A stretch of 64,000 bases of DNA from Pseudotabrizicola sp051200875 (lineage in GTDB: Bacteria > Pseudomonadota > Alphaproteobacteria > Rhodobacterales > Rhodobacteraceae), in contig NZ_CP195191.1 of NCBI RefSeq assembly GCF_051200875.1, forward strand, positions 1,860,001 to 1,924,000, in the 5' to 3' direction. This document shows positions 1-8,655 of this stretch, piece by piece. The position numbers and the translations under genes were made by a program. Numbering within the stretch: the first letter of the stretch is position 1; each line of letters starts with the position of its first letter. Under the pieces are notes generated by a model. The model ran no database searches. It was not told the DNA's origin and saw only the letters and a program-made list of their open reading frames with translations.

Positions 1-1008
1 AAGCACGCCCTCTTCCTGCTTGTAGGACGTATCGTGCTCTTCATCGACGACGATCAGTCCAAGGTTCTGAAACGGCAGGAAAAGCGCAGACCTTGCCCCC
101 ACGACAAAGGACGCTCCACCCTCGGCCACCATGCGCCAGACCCTACGGCGTTCGGTCATCGTCACGCCCGAATGCCATTCGGCGGGCTTTGCCCCGAAAC
201 GATCCTGAACGCGTGCCAAGAAATCGGCGGTCAGGGCAATTTCGGGCAACAGGACAAGCGCTTGCTGTCCACCGCGAATGCACTCGGCAACCGCCTCCAG
301 ATAAACCTCGGTCTTTCCGGACCCGGTTACGCCTTTCAGCAAGGTGCACGAATAGCCGCCCTGCGCCACAGCCGCGACCAAAGCGTCTCCCGCTGCAATC
401 TGATCGCCTTGCAAAGGGCGCAGACCGGATGGATCCAGCACGGGATAGGGCGTGTCTTTCGGGGCGTCCTCCTCGGAAATCACCCCAAGTTTGACCAGAC
501 CTTTGACAACCGATGTCCCGCAGGCCGCTGCCTCGGCCAATTCGCCCAGTGTCACAGCAGCCCCGCCAAAAGCCCGCAACGCCTCGACGACCCGGAATCG
601 CGCCTCGGTCAATTGGTTCGGAGCCGCACCTGTCAGCCGATAGACCCGCCGCGTGGCTGCACCATCCATCAGCCCCGGCGCCCGCGTGGCCAGTCGCAGC
701 ATCGCGGGCATGGGGGTCAGGGTATAATCTGCGGCCCGCGCCAAAAAGCTGCGCAACTCAGCCCGCATCGGCGGGGCATCCAGCACCCGCGTCACGGCCC
801 GCAGTTTCGCTCGGTCAAACGCGCCTTCGCCCCCCCCCCAAACGACGCCAAGCACTTTTCGCGGCCCCAAGGGCACCTCAACGAAGTCACCATCGCCGCA
901 GCCACCTTCGGGCGCACGATAGTCCAAGACGCCCAGACCTGACCGCCCAAGCGGTTCAGTGGTCAAAACACCAACAGATTCTCCCTCAGAATAGACCCGA
1001 TCTGCCAA
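1..1008 (-). CDS. priA: Primosomal protein N' (replication restart helicase PriA), C-terminal part outside window
   Basis: PriA is the superfamily-2 DNA helicase that reloads the replisome at stalled forks. The minus strand is open from the window edge to about 1008. It reads an N-terminal PriA DNA-binding region, then a Walker A motif (GVTGSGKTEVY, near residue 227) and the DEEH Walker B box with the following SYKQE near residue 320. About 335 residues are present; the zinc-binding and C-terminal helicase lobes lie beyond base 1. The start is uncertain: an in-frame stop lies just upstream of a TTG at 1006-1008, which is the first possible start, and no strong ribosome site is visible. A run of ten C (830-839) encodes three glycines of the GVVWGGGEG segment and keeps the frame intact. 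Confidence 0.93.
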   Translation of the reverse strand, partial: MADRVYSEGESVGVLTTEPLGRSGLGVLDYRAPEGGCGDGDFVEVPLGPRKVLGVVWGGGEGAFDRAKLRAVTRVLDAPPMRAELRSFLARAADYTLTPMPAMLRLATRAPGLMDGAATRRVYRLTGAAPNQLTEARFRVVEALRAFGGAAVTLGELAEAAACGTSVVKGLVKLGVISEEDAPKDTPYPVLDPSGLRPLQGDQIAAGDALVAAVAQGGYSCTLLKGVTGSGKTEVYLEAVAECIRGGQQALVLLPEIALTADFLARVQDRFGAKPAEWHSGVTMTERRRVWRMVAEGGASFVVGARSALFLPFQNLGLIVVDEEHDTSYKQEEGVL

Positions 1009-1103
1009 TGTTAGCGCTCACACCACTCTTTCGTTTTCCTGCAATCTGGGGTAAACCCCCCCCGAACCCCCTGCAACCCCTTCCCTGATCAAAGGACGAT
1101 GCG

Positions 1104-1757
1104 ATGAAATTCTTTGTCGATACCGCGGATGTCGCCGCCATTTCCGAACTCAATGATTTGGGCATGGTTGATGGCGTCACCACCAACCCCTCGATCATTC
1201 TGAAATCCGGTCGTGACATTTTGGAAGTGACCAAGGAAATCTGCTCGATCGTCTCGGGCCCGGTTTCCGCCGAAGTCGTGGCGATGAAATCCGACGAAAT
1301 GATCGCCGAGGGCCGCAAGCTGGCCGCCATCGCCCCCAATATCGCGGTCAAGGTTCCGCTGACTTGGGACGGCCTCAAGACTTGTAAAGTGCTGTCGTCC
1401 GAAGGCTTCATGGTCAACGTGACGCTCTGCTTCAGCGTCAATCAGGCTCTTCTGGCCGCCAAGGCAGGCGCAACCTTCATCTCGCCCTTCATTGGTCGTC
1501 TGGATGACATCAACCTCGATGGTCTTGACCTGATCGCCGACATCCGCACGCTTTACGACAACTATGACTTCAACACGCAAATCCTTGCGGCTTCTGTGCG
1601 CACCGTAAACCATGCCAAGGACTGCGCTCTGATCGGCGCGGACGTGATGACCGCCCCTCCGGGCGTGATCAAGCAGATGGCCAACCATATCCTGACCGAC
1701 AAGGGTCTGGAACAGTTCATGGCCGACTGGGCCAAAACCGGCCAGAAGATCCTGTAA
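1104..1757 (+). CDS. fsa: Fructose-6-phosphate aldolase / transaldolase-like protein
   Basis: A class I aldolase of the small transaldolase family, a 217-residue TIM barrel, which is the normal length for FSA/TalC-type enzymes. It begins MKFFVDTADVAAI and carries the TTNPSI box after strand one. The Schiff-base lysine is in IAVKVPLTWDG (Lys83). FSA enzymes cleave fructose 6-phosphate to dihydroxyacetone and glyceraldehyde 3-phosphate, while closely similar proteins are true transaldolases. Sequence alone does not separate these two activities here. It is divergent from priA and is followed after 8 bases by a small gene that it probably cotranscribes. Confidence 0.9.
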   Translation: MKFFVDTADVAAISELNDLGMVDGVTTNPSIILKSGRDILEVTKEICSIVSGPVSAEVVAMKSDEMIAEGRKLAAIAPNIAVKVPLTWDGLKTCKVLSSEGFMVNVTLCFSVNQALLAAKAGATFISPFIGRLDDINLDGLDLIADIRTLYDNYDFNTQILAASVRTVNHAKDCALIGADVMTAPPGVIKQMANHILTDKGLEQFMADWAKTGQKIL

Positions 1758-1765
1758 GGTCTTTC

Positions 1766-2287
1766 GTGGCCGCGCGGGCAAAGCACGACCACAAGGCAGT
1801 CTGGCACAAGCTGACCGCCCATTTTGCACCCCTGATCGAGGATGCGGGCTATGCCCCGCATCCTCGATTTCCTTTCAGCTATGACAAATACAATGCGGCC
1901 TATCAGGCAGATTTCATCGCTCCCGCGGCAGCAGATGGGATCAGGATGGCTTCCCTTGCCTATGGCCCGAACGAAAAGTGTTGGTACCTGACCGGCCTTT
2001 TCACGCCCTGCGATACTGCTTCCACGATTCTTGATTGGATCACCGAAAAGGGTTGGCCGGATGCCTATTTCGACCTGCCCTCTCGCCAGACCGATCTGAA
2101 ATTCTCGTCTGGTTGGCAGCTTTGGCGCAGCTGCACGCGAAGGGTCAAATGCGAGTCAGCAACCGGCAAGCCAAAGAAACTCGATTGGCCGCTGACGCGC
2201 GCGGCCTTGGCTCTGCCCGATTTCTTCGCAGAACTGAACCGGCCCTACGATCCCGGTCGTGACCAACTGTTTGGCGGCAAATCCTAA
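1766..2287 (+). CDS. Hypothetical protein, 173 residues
   Basis: I do not recognise a family. The start is a GTG at 1766, preceded by an AAGG ribosome site six bases upstream and lying 8 bases after fsa, so the two are probably one transcript. The product is soluble, without signal peptide or membrane segment. It is rich in aromatic residues (for example WYLTGLF and GWQLWRSC) and the central part resembles a compact alpha/beta fold. Codon usage matches the neighbouring genes, which supports a real gene. Function is unknown; the position next to fsa is only a weak hint towards carbohydrate metabolism. Confidence 0.7.
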   Translation: MAARAKHDHKAVWHKLTAHFAPLIEDAGYAPHPRFPFSYDKYNAAYQADFIAPAAADGIRMASLAYGPNEKCWYLTGLFTPCDTASTILDWITEKGWPDAYFDLPSRQTDLKFSSGWQLWRSCTRRVKCESATGKPKKLDWPLTRAALALPDFFAELNRPYDPGRDQLFGGKS

Positions 2288-2312
2288 GGCGCGCCAGTAG
2301 TCCAAGGCAGGA

Positions 2313-3164
2313 TCAGGACAGCGACAACCAAAGCCGGGCCAGGGCCAGTTCAGGCGTTTCGGCCCCGCCATTCTCAACCCCAACCTGCCAGATCGCGGCC
2401 CCGGCGGCATAGGCTGCGGGTTCCAACCCGCCGGCCTCGCATTGGCTGACAGCCCTTATATGGCACCCTCTGCCAACGGCTTTGTGCAACACGGCTTCCA
2501 ACTCTGGGTTGGCCATCATCGTGCCAGCCCCGAACACCCGCAAGACCGCACCATCCAGTTCCGAAAGCATCGCCGCTACTGCGCGCGCCGAAAGACCTGG
2601 GGTCAAGGTCACCACCGCCAGACGCTTCTGCTCATCGAAACGACGTGACCGAACGGCAAAGGGCGTTTGCGGATGCGACCGGAACGCATCCGCGGCGTGG
2701 CTGTCGTGTTTCACCAAGCCTGCCGCAGGCATGACTTTACCCGCAAAGGCCAACCAAACCCCGGCTTTCCCTGCAACGGCCGATACCGCAAGATCAAGGT
2801 TGGCTTCAGCATCGCCCCCCTGTTCCAGCGGAACCATTGACCCACAAAGAACAACCGGAAACCGCACATCTGTCAGGGCCGAAGACAAGGCAGCCCCAGT
2901 ATATGCCATCGTATCGGTACCATGAACAATAATGACCCCGCTCCCCGACCAGTCCTCGATCAGATCCAGCATCCGATTCCAGTCTGCCGGGCCAACATTC
3001 GCACTGTCGACGAGAGGATCAAATCGCAGGATCTCGGCTTTGGTTGCGGACGGAAGACGCGCCTCCAAAGCCCGTTCCAACACGCCTTCACCCGGCGTAA
3101 GGCCGTCCGGCCCCGGCACCATCCCGATGGTCCCACCTGTATAGATAATCAGTAAATTCGACAT
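2313..3164 (-). CDS. Asparaginase (type I-like L-asparaginase/glutaminase fold)
   Basis: Hydrolyses L-asparagine to aspartate and ammonia, or a related amide. The N-terminus carries the family nucleophile motif IIYTGGTIGM. The second active-site motif, HGTDTMAYT, sits near residues 80-88. At 283 residues it is shorter than E. coli AnsA/AnsB (about 330) but has the two catalytic threonine boxes and a C-terminal small domain. No signal peptide is seen, so it should be cytoplasmic. The ATG at 3164 has a GGAGG ribosome site 5 bases upstream. It is divergent from the DUF484 gene. Specificity for asparagine rather than another amide is not shown by the sequence. Confidence 0.88.
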   Translation of the reverse strand: MSNLLIIYTGGTIGMVPGPDGLTPGEGVLERALEARLPSATKAEILRFDPLVDSANVGPADWNRMLDLIEDWSGSGVIIVHGTDTMAYTGAALSSALTDVRFPVVLCGSMVPLEQGGDAEANLDLAVSAVAGKAGVWLAFAGKVMPAAGLVKHDSHAADAFRSHPQTPFAVRSRRFDEQKRLAVVTLTPGLSARAVAAMLSELDGAVLRVFGAGTMMANPELEAVLHKAVGRGCHIRAVSQCEAGGLEPAAYAAGAAIWQVGVENGGAETPELALARLWLSLS

Positions 3165-3251
3165 GGCGGCCTCCGATTGGATCGCGGCATATCAGATACA
3201 GATGCCGAGCCAAAACTTTTTCCTGTGACCCAACAGGAAGGAAAGACTTTC

Positions 3252-4007
3252 ATGGTCTTGTCATTTTCCGATATAGTGTCGGGCAAATCGGATAAAAAAC
3301 CGGGCAGTGTTTACATGATCGAACAGGATATGCGCGACCGCATCCTTGCGGAACCCGAGCGCCTATTGGAAGACCGCGACGTTATGGCCGCCCTGATCGG
3401 CGCGAATGAGCGGGCGATGGGGTCAAATATCGTCGACCTGCGCGGCATCGCAATGGAACGTCTGGGCAGCAGGCTTGATCGTCTGGAAGACACGCATAGA
3501 ACCGTGATCGCGGCCGCCTATGAAAACCTCGCAGGCACCAATCAGGTGCACCGGGCGATCCTTCAGATGCTGGACCCGCTTTCCTTTGAAGATTTCCTGA
3601 AAACCCTTGCCACCGAAGTTGCGGCAACCCTACGCGTTGATTGCATCCGTTTGGTGCTGGAATCCGTTCAGAACGCCGAAGACCCGGCCCTGCGCAAACT
3701 GGGCGATGTGCTGTTCGTGGCCGAACCGGGGTTTGTCGGCGAATACTTGACCAATGGCCGCAACATCCCCCTGCGCCCTGTGACCCTGCGCCAAACAATC
3801 CCGGCGTCTGATCTGCTTTACGGCGATCGCGCGGGCTGGATCCGGTCGGAAGCCCTGATGAAGCTCGACTTCGGCAAGGGCCGCCTTCCAGGCATGCTGG
3901 TCATGGGCGCCGAAGACCCGCATCAATTCAAGCCGACCCACGGCACAGATCTGTTGGTTTTCTTCGCGGGCATCTTCGAGCGGACCATGCGCCGCTGGCT
4001 GTCGTAA
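3252..4007 (+). CDS. DUF484 family protein
   Basis: A DUF484 protein, a GAF-like cytoplasmic family that commonly sits immediately upstream of xerC in proteobacteria, as it does here (4 bases before xerC). The recognisable core runs from LEDRDVMAALIGANE through NIVDLRGIAMERL to the GAF-like C-terminal half. I chose the ATG at 3252 because AGGAAGGAAAG lies directly upstream. An internal ATG at 3315, where the conserved region begins, is an alternative, while the longest reading from 3177 has no ribosome site. The molecular role of DUF484 is unknown; coupling to XerC suggests a link to chromosome segregation. Confidence 0.85.
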   Translation: MVLSFSDIVSGKSDKKPGSVYMIEQDMRDRILAEPERLLEDRDVMAALIGANERAMGSNIVDLRGIAMERLGSRLDRLEDTHRTVIAAAYENLAGTNQVHRAILQMLDPLSFEDFLKTLATEVAATLRVDCIRLVLESVQNAEDPALRKLGDVLFVAEPGFVGEYLTNGRNIPLRPVTLRQTIPASDLLYGDRAGWIRSEALMKLDFGKGRLPGMLVMGAEDPHQFKPTHGTDLLVFFAGIFERTMRRWLS

Positions 4008-4011
4008 GCCC

Positions 4012-4932
4012 GTGACGGCCTTCTCTCCTCAGCTGCGTGACGCGCTGCAAACCTGGGGCGAGCAACTGTCTGGTGTGCATGGCCGGGCCGCAAACACGGT
4101 CAAGGCTTACACCACCGACGTCGCAGGCTTTCTGTCCTTTCTTGCCCAGCATCGCGGAGGCACCGAAGGACTTGCTTCAATAACGACACTCTCGCAAACC
4201 GACTTGCGGGCATGGATGGCGCATGAACGCGCCCGCGGCGTGTCCGCCCGCAGTCTGGCCCGCGGCCTGTCTGCGGTGAAGAACTTCACGGCTTGGGCGG
4301 CAGATCGGTCAGGGGCGGACGCCACCACGGTCCTTTCGGCCAGAGCGCCGAAATACAAACGAAAACTGCCGCGCCCACTTTCCGAAGATGCTGCGCAACA
4401 GATGATCGACACCGTGGCCGATTATGCGTCCGAGGATTGGATCGCCGCCCGGGATCAGGCGGTCGTGACGCTTCTTTACGGTTGCGGCCTGCGTATTTCC
4501 GAAGCCCTTGGGCTGACAGGTGCCGCGCAGAACCTTCCCGAAGTCCTGCGCATAACCGGCAAGGGCGGGAAGACCCGGATGGTGCCGGTCGTACCGGTCG
4601 CAAAGCAGGCCGTTGCGGAATATGCGCACCTTTGCCCCTATGATCTGACCGATGACGCACCACTGTTTCGCGGGCTGCGCGGCGGTCCGCTCAATGCGCG
4701 GCTGATCGCCCTTGTGATGGAAAAAGCGCGCATCTCGCTGGGCCTGCCATCAACCGCCACGCCCCACGCCATGCGTCACAGCTTCGCGACCCACCTTCTG
4801 TCCGCCGGTGGCGACCTCCGCTCGATCCAGGAACTCTTGGGCCACGCCTCCCTGTCAACGACCCAAGCCTACACGGCGGTCGATGCCGCAAGACTGATGG
4901 AAGTCTACGAAAAATCCCACCCACGCGCCTGA
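4012..4932 (+). CDS. xerC: Tyrosine recombinase XerC
   Basis: A site-specific tyrosine recombinase that, with XerD, resolves chromosome dimers at dif. The product is 306 residues, normal for XerC. It has an N-terminal SAM-like core-binding domain (about 1-100) and a C-terminal catalytic domain. The catalytic residues are visible in order: Arg in GLRISEAL, Lys in TGKGGKTR, His and Arg in HAMRHSFATH, His in LLGHASLSTTQ and the nucleophile Tyr shortly after. The start is GTG at 4012, 4 bases after the DUF484 stop. No mobile-element genes surround it, so this is the housekeeping recombinase rather than an integrase. Confidence 0.92.
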   Translation: MTAFSPQLRDALQTWGEQLSGVHGRAANTVKAYTTDVAGFLSFLAQHRGGTEGLASITTLSQTDLRAWMAHERARGVSARSLARGLSAVKNFTAWAADRSGADATTVLSARAPKYKRKLPRPLSEDAAQQMIDTVADYASEDWIAARDQAVVTLLYGCGLRISEALGLTGAAQNLPEVLRITGKGGKTRMVPVVPVAKQAVAEYAHLCPYDLTDDAPLFRGLRGGPLNARLIALVMEKARISLGLPSTATPHAMRHSFATHLLSAGGDLRSIQELLGHASLSTTQAYTAVDAARLMEVYEKSHPRA

Positions 4933-4983
4933 TCGCGGCGCTCAAAGGTTGCGCCGATCCAGACTTTCGGCCATCAAACGCAA

Positions 4984-5685
4984 ATGCAGCTTCGTCACAA
5001 AGCCCTATCCGTCCATTTGCTGACCGCCACCGGCGCGGTTCTTTCGATGTTTGCCATGCTGGCCGCCGTGGAAGAGAAATGGAGCCTGATGTTCCTTTGG
5101 CTCGTCCTCGCGCTTATCGTCGATGGCATCGACGGCCCCTTGGCCCGGAAATACGAGGTCGACAAGAACTGGCCCACCTATGACGGCGTGCTTCTTGACC
5201 TGATCATCGACTTCTTAACCTATGTTTTCATTCCGGCCTTCGCCCTTTTCAAATCGGGCCTGCTGCCGGGATGGACGGGGTGGACCGCAATCGTCGCGAT
5301 CACCTATGGCAGTGTGATCTACTTTGCCGACACAAGAATGAAGACCAAGGACAAAAGCTTTGCAGGCTTTCCCGCCTGCTGGAACATGCTGGTCCTCGTG
5401 CTTTTTGCCGTCGCCCCACCAAAGGGCCTGATCCTTGCGATCGTCATTGCTCTGACTGTGGCGATGTTCACCAATCTCAAATTCATTCACCCAACCCGAA
5501 CCAAACGATGGCGCAATATCTCGCTGCCGGTCTCGCTCCTCTGGGTGGTTTTCGCCGGCTGGGCGGCTTGGGTCGATTTTCAAAGCCCGGCGTTTATCGA
5601 CTGGGGATTGATCCTCACTTCGATCTACCTGATCTTTGCTGGCATCGCGCAGCAGTTGATCCCGGAACGACCGGGCCGCGCCTAA
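4984..5685 (+). CDS. pcs: Phosphatidylcholine synthase (CDP-alcohol phosphatidyltransferase)
   Basis: Makes phosphatidylcholine in one step from choline and CDP-diacylglycerol in the inner membrane; this enzyme is typical of alphaproteobacteria. The product has 233 residues and about seven or eight hydrophobic segments. The CDP-alcohol phosphotransferase signature is DGIDGPLAR followed by a GVLLDLIIDFLTY segment, and the LDLIIDFLTYVFIP wording is characteristic of Pcs rather than of phosphatidylglycerophosphate synthases. It lies 51 bases downstream of xerC and converges with the DMT transporter gene. Confidence 0.9.
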   Translation: MQLRHKALSVHLLTATGAVLSMFAMLAAVEEKWSLMFLWLVLALIVDGIDGPLARKYEVDKNWPTYDGVLLDLIIDFLTYVFIPAFALFKSGLLPGWTGWTAIVAITYGSVIYFADTRMKTKDKSFAGFPACWNMLVLVLFAVAPPKGLILAIVIALTVAMFTNLKFIHPTRTKRWRNISLPVSLLWVVFAGWAAWVDFQSPAFIDWGLILTSIYLIFAGIAQQLIPERPGRA

Positions 5686-5693
5686 GCATGCGC

Positions 5694-6530
5694 CTAAAGC
5701 CGTGTCAGCAAGACGCCCGCGACAATGACAGTTGCGGCCAAGGCTTTCGTACGGTCCATTTTCTCTCCGAAAACTAACCAGCCAATCAGGATGGCAAACA
5801 GAATGGATGTCTCGCGCAGCGCCGCAACCAAGGCGATGGGGGCCAAGGTCATGGCCCAGACCGCAATGGCATAGGCCCCAAAAGACGCCCCTGCCGCAAT
5901 CGCCCCAATGCCCCATGCCCGCAATGGCACGCGCAAAAGAACGGTTCCCCGCAACGCAAGGGCCGCAGGCGTATAGAACAGTGCCGACAGCATCATCAGC
6001 CACGCCACATAGGCCACGGCATCGCCCAAGACACGCGCGCCCAAGCCGTCAGCCATCGAATAGCCTGCCGTGGCGCAGGCCGAGCCAAAGGCATAGGGCA
6101 GCATGCGCCGCGACTCTCCGCTGGCGAAAACGCCCCGCGCCATAATCGCAATCCCAAGGCCCAGAACGATGACACCCAGATAGTCGTTCGGTCCCATCTG
6201 ATCCGCCAGAAAGATCGCCCCCACCACGGTCACGATCATCGGCGCGGCACCACGGGCGATCGGGTAAACCCGGCTCAGGTCGCCATGCTCATAGGCATAG
6301 GCAAGGAAAAGCTGATAGGTCATGTGAATAAGGCCAGAGCCTATCAGCCACGGCCATGCCTCGGCCATGGGAAAGGGCTTGGTCGCCGCCACACAGGCTC
6401 CCACCGCCGCATGGCCCAAGGTCAGCAACAGCATCGACGATTGCCGGCTGGTGCCGGTCTTGATCAGCGCATTCCAGAAGGCATGCAAGAAGGCCGCGCC
6501 AAGCACAGCCAGAAAGACCTCTAGGCTCAC
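5694..6530 (-). CDS. DMT superfamily transporter (EamA-type)
   Basis: A ten-helix inner-membrane protein of the drug/metabolite transporter superfamily, 278 residues with two EamA repeats (about 1-135 and 145-275). The start is GTG at 6530. Helices begin with FLAVLGAAFLHAFWNALIK and end with VIVAGVLLTRL. Such proteins export or import amino acids, nucleosides or other small metabolites; the substrate cannot be read from the sequence. It lies downstream of the nucleotidase gene on the same strand, but a probable terminator separates the two. It converges with pcs. Confidence 0.85.
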   Translation of the reverse strand: MSLEVFLAVLGAAFLHAFWNALIKTGTSRQSSMLLLTLGHAAVGACVAATKPFPMAEAWPWLIGSGLIHMTYQLFLAYAYEHGDLSRVYPIARGAAPMIVTVVGAIFLADQMGPNDYLGVIVLGLGIAIMARGVFASGESRRMLPYAFGSACATAGYSMADGLGARVLGDAVAYVAWLMMLSALFYTPAALALRGTVLLRVPLRAWGIGAIAAGASFGAYAIAVWAMTLAPIALVAALRETSILFAILIGWLVFGEKMDRTKALAATVIVAGVLLTRL

Positions 6531-6591
6531 GCCCGCCCCCCTAAAACCTTTCCGACAGGCTTACACAGTCCAATTCGGGCGAGCAAGTCCG

Positions 6592-6624
6592 CAAAGACAA
6601 AGGGCGCAAGTTTCCCTGCGCCCT
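6592..6624 (-). terminator. Probable intrinsic terminator of the 5'-nucleotidase gene
   Basis: An inverted repeat AGGGCGCA (6601-6608) and TGCGCCCT (6617-6624) with an 8-base loop forms a GC-rich stem. Read on the minus strand it is followed by a T-rich stretch (TTTGTCTTT). It lies 27 bases past the nucleotidase stop and before the DMT start, so it should end the nucleotidase transcript. Confidence 0.65.
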
Positions 6625-6650
6625 CTGCCCTGTTTCAGATAATGGCCGCG

Positions 6651-8153
6651 TTACTGGCCCAGCTTCTTTATCCGGCCTTCAACGCCGACATTGACGGTTC
6701 CCATCTTCTCGACATAGGCCATCACATCATTGGCAACCAGATTGCCCGAGCCGTTGTTGGTGACGATACGTCCCCCGCCCAGCGCCGCATAGCCATCGCC
6801 GCCGCCAAGGATGTAGTCATTGACCGCCACGGTATAAAGCTTGTCGGCCTCCAGCGCGGCACCGCCCACCATGACTTCGGACACACGCTTGCCCGGCTCA
6901 GCCGACGGGTCCAGCGTGAAGGTCACGCCCGAAACCTGCGGAAAACGACCCGCGCCTTTTTCAACCTGACTGACCCCGTTTTCCAGCGCCGCAAGAACCT
7001 GGGTTCCCGGCAATTCGGTCACGACGGTCGTATTGCCAAAGGGCAGTTCGGTCAGGATGTCCCGACGCGTCAACTTGGCACCGGCATCATAGGTGCGGTC
7101 AGCACGAATGCCGCCGCCATTCATGATCGCGATATCCGCGCCGGTCTGGGCCCGCATCGCATCGGCGATCAGGTTGCCCATCGTGGTCTCTTCCCCGCGC
7201 ACCATGTTCCGGCGGCTGTCCAGCGCGCCCTCTGTGGTCCCGATCTCGACATTCAGTTTGGCATCAAGCTCTGCCGTGTACTTGTCGGTCAGCGCTTGGC
7301 TTTCCGGGTCCGGGGTCACGTTGGCTGTGTCGATGAACCGGAAGGACGGGGTCCATTTCACGGTGCGCTTGCCGTCTTTTTCCTCAACGGTCACGGCCAA
7401 ATCGACAGGGTTCAAAAGCTGGCCGTCCACGCTGGTTTCCACATAGGCGGTCACACCGTCATAGGCCGTGGCATAGGAATGGTCGTCACCTGACAGGATC
7501 ACGTCAAAGGCGTGGCTTGCCATCAGCTTGCGGTCGTTTTCCATATTGGTCTGAACCACGCCCACAACCAGATCGGCCCCGTCTTCGCGGGCTTTCTTGG
7601 CCGCAGCGATACCGCCCTCGACCGTCGGCAAGAACTTCAGATCGCCCGTCGAAGAAACCTCGGGCGAGGTATCCTGCGCCACAGGCACCAGCGCCACCTT
7701 AAGGCCGGCCACTTCCTTGACCATGACGCCGCCAAGGCCCTCAATCGGGCTTCCATCCGCATTGGTGATGTTGATTGCAGCCCACGGATAGTTCGAGGCC
7801 TTCATCTTCTCCATGAAGTTTTCCGGCCCAAAATCGAATTCGTGGTTGCCGGGAACGGCGATGTCAAACGGCACCAGATTGGTGAAGTCGATTGTGTTCT
7901 GTCCCTTGTCGAACCCCGATTGCAGCGAGGGCGACAGCATATCGCCGTTAAAGACATAAAGCGTATTCGGATTCGCCGCGCGCTCGGCCTTGGCCACAGC
8001 GTTCAGTCGTGCAAATCCACCGCGGCCCTTGCTTTCCGCATAGTTGTAGACGTCGCCCACACCCAGCAATGTCAGCTTGATTTCTTCGGCAATTGCGGGG
8101 GCACCGGCCAATACGGCCAAAAGGGCGGCCGTGCCCATCAAACGGTGATTCAT
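6651..8153 (-). CDS. Bifunctional metallophosphatase / 5'-nucleotidase, periplasmic
   Basis: A UshA-like enzyme that removes the 5'-phosphate from extracellular nucleotides. The start chosen is the ATG at 8153, which gives a clean signal peptide (MNHRLMGTAALLAVLAGAPA with cleavage near AIAEE) and has GGGAG upstream. The N-terminal metallophosphatase domain shows the GNHEFDFGPENF motif and a later GDDHS metal site. The C-terminal 5'-nucleotidase domain has the MNGGGIRAD substrate-binding motif and GGGDGYAAL. The mature protein of about 480 residues is the expected size. It presumably supplies nucleosides and phosphate for uptake. Confidence 0.9.
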   Translation of the reverse strand: MNHRLMGTAALLAVLAGAPAIAEEIKLTLLGVGDVYNYAESKGRGGFARLNAVAKAERAANPNTLYVFNGDMLSPSLQSGFDKGQNTIDFTNLVPFDIAVPGNHEFDFGPENFMEKMKASNYPWAAINITNADGSPIEGLGGVMVKEVAGLKVALVPVAQDTSPEVSSTGDLKFLPTVEGGIAAAKKAREDGADLVVGVVQTNMENDRKLMASHAFDVILSGDDHSYATAYDGVTAYVETSVDGQLLNPVDLAVTVEEKDGKRTVKWTPSFRFIDTANVTPDPESQALTDKYTAELDAKLNVEIGTTEGALDSRRNMVRGEETTMGNLIADAMRAQTGADIAIMNGGGIRADRTYDAGAKLTRRDILTELPFGNTTVVTELPGTQVLAALENGVSQVEKGAGRFPQVSGVTFTLDPSAEPGKRVSEVMVGGAALEADKLYTVAVNDYILGGGDGYAALGGGRIVTNNGSGNLVANDVMAYVEKMGTVNVGVEGRIKKLGQ

Positions 8154-8316
8154 TGAAAAGACTCCCATGTTGTTATGGCGCCAGCCTGACTCCGGCCCTA
8201 GCCCATTGTCAAACTTCACCTTGCGGAAGCCCTTCGCATCACTTCGAAACACTTCCATGACACCGCAGCAGCGACGAAGGATTGACCAAAGGCCCCAGCT
8301 TGTGCATGGAAGGCGC

Positions 8317-8655
8317 ATGTTGATTTACAAGATCCTCCGCCGCCCCGAATGGGATGCGTTCAAAGCCGCCGGTGAAACCGCTGGCGCTCCAGTCGATCTT
8401 GCCGACGGGTATATCCACTTCTCGACAGCCCCTCAGGTGGCCGAAACCGCCGCCAAGTGGTTTTCCGAGGAAAGCGATCTCGTGCTCGTGGCCTTTGACA
8501 GCACAAAGCTGGGCCCCGCCCTGAAATGGGAACCATCGCGTGGCGGGGCGCTGTTCCCCCATCTCTATCGGACCCTGCGCCTTTCCGAAGTGGTCTGGGA
8601 CAAGTCCCTGCCGCTGGGCGCTTCGGGCCATATCTTCCCCGAGGGCGTATTTTGA
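8317..8655 (+). CDS. DUF952 domain-containing protein
   Basis: A small (112-residue) soluble protein of the DUF952 family. It begins MLIYKILRRPEWDAF and contains the family's GYIHFSTAPQV segment, followed by PSRGGALFPHLYR. The fold is related to ADP-ribosyltransferase-like scaffolds, but no activity is established. The start at 8317 gives the family's usual N-terminus. Its stop overlaps the TTG start of pyrD (TTGA), so pyrD translation is probably coupled to it. DUF952 beside pyrD is a common arrangement in related genomes. Confidence 0.85.
   Translation: MLIYKILRRPEWDAFKAAGETAGAPVDLADGYIHFSTAPQVAETAAKWFSEESDLVLVAFDSTKLGPALKWEPSRGGALFPHLYRTLRLSEVVWDKSLPLGASGHIFPEGVF

Noticed and set aside
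34..942. Long plus-strand open frame opposite priA
   Set aside because: It mirrors the clear PriA coding strand, has no family features and is Arg/Pro-rich as expected for an antisense frame in GC-rich DNA.
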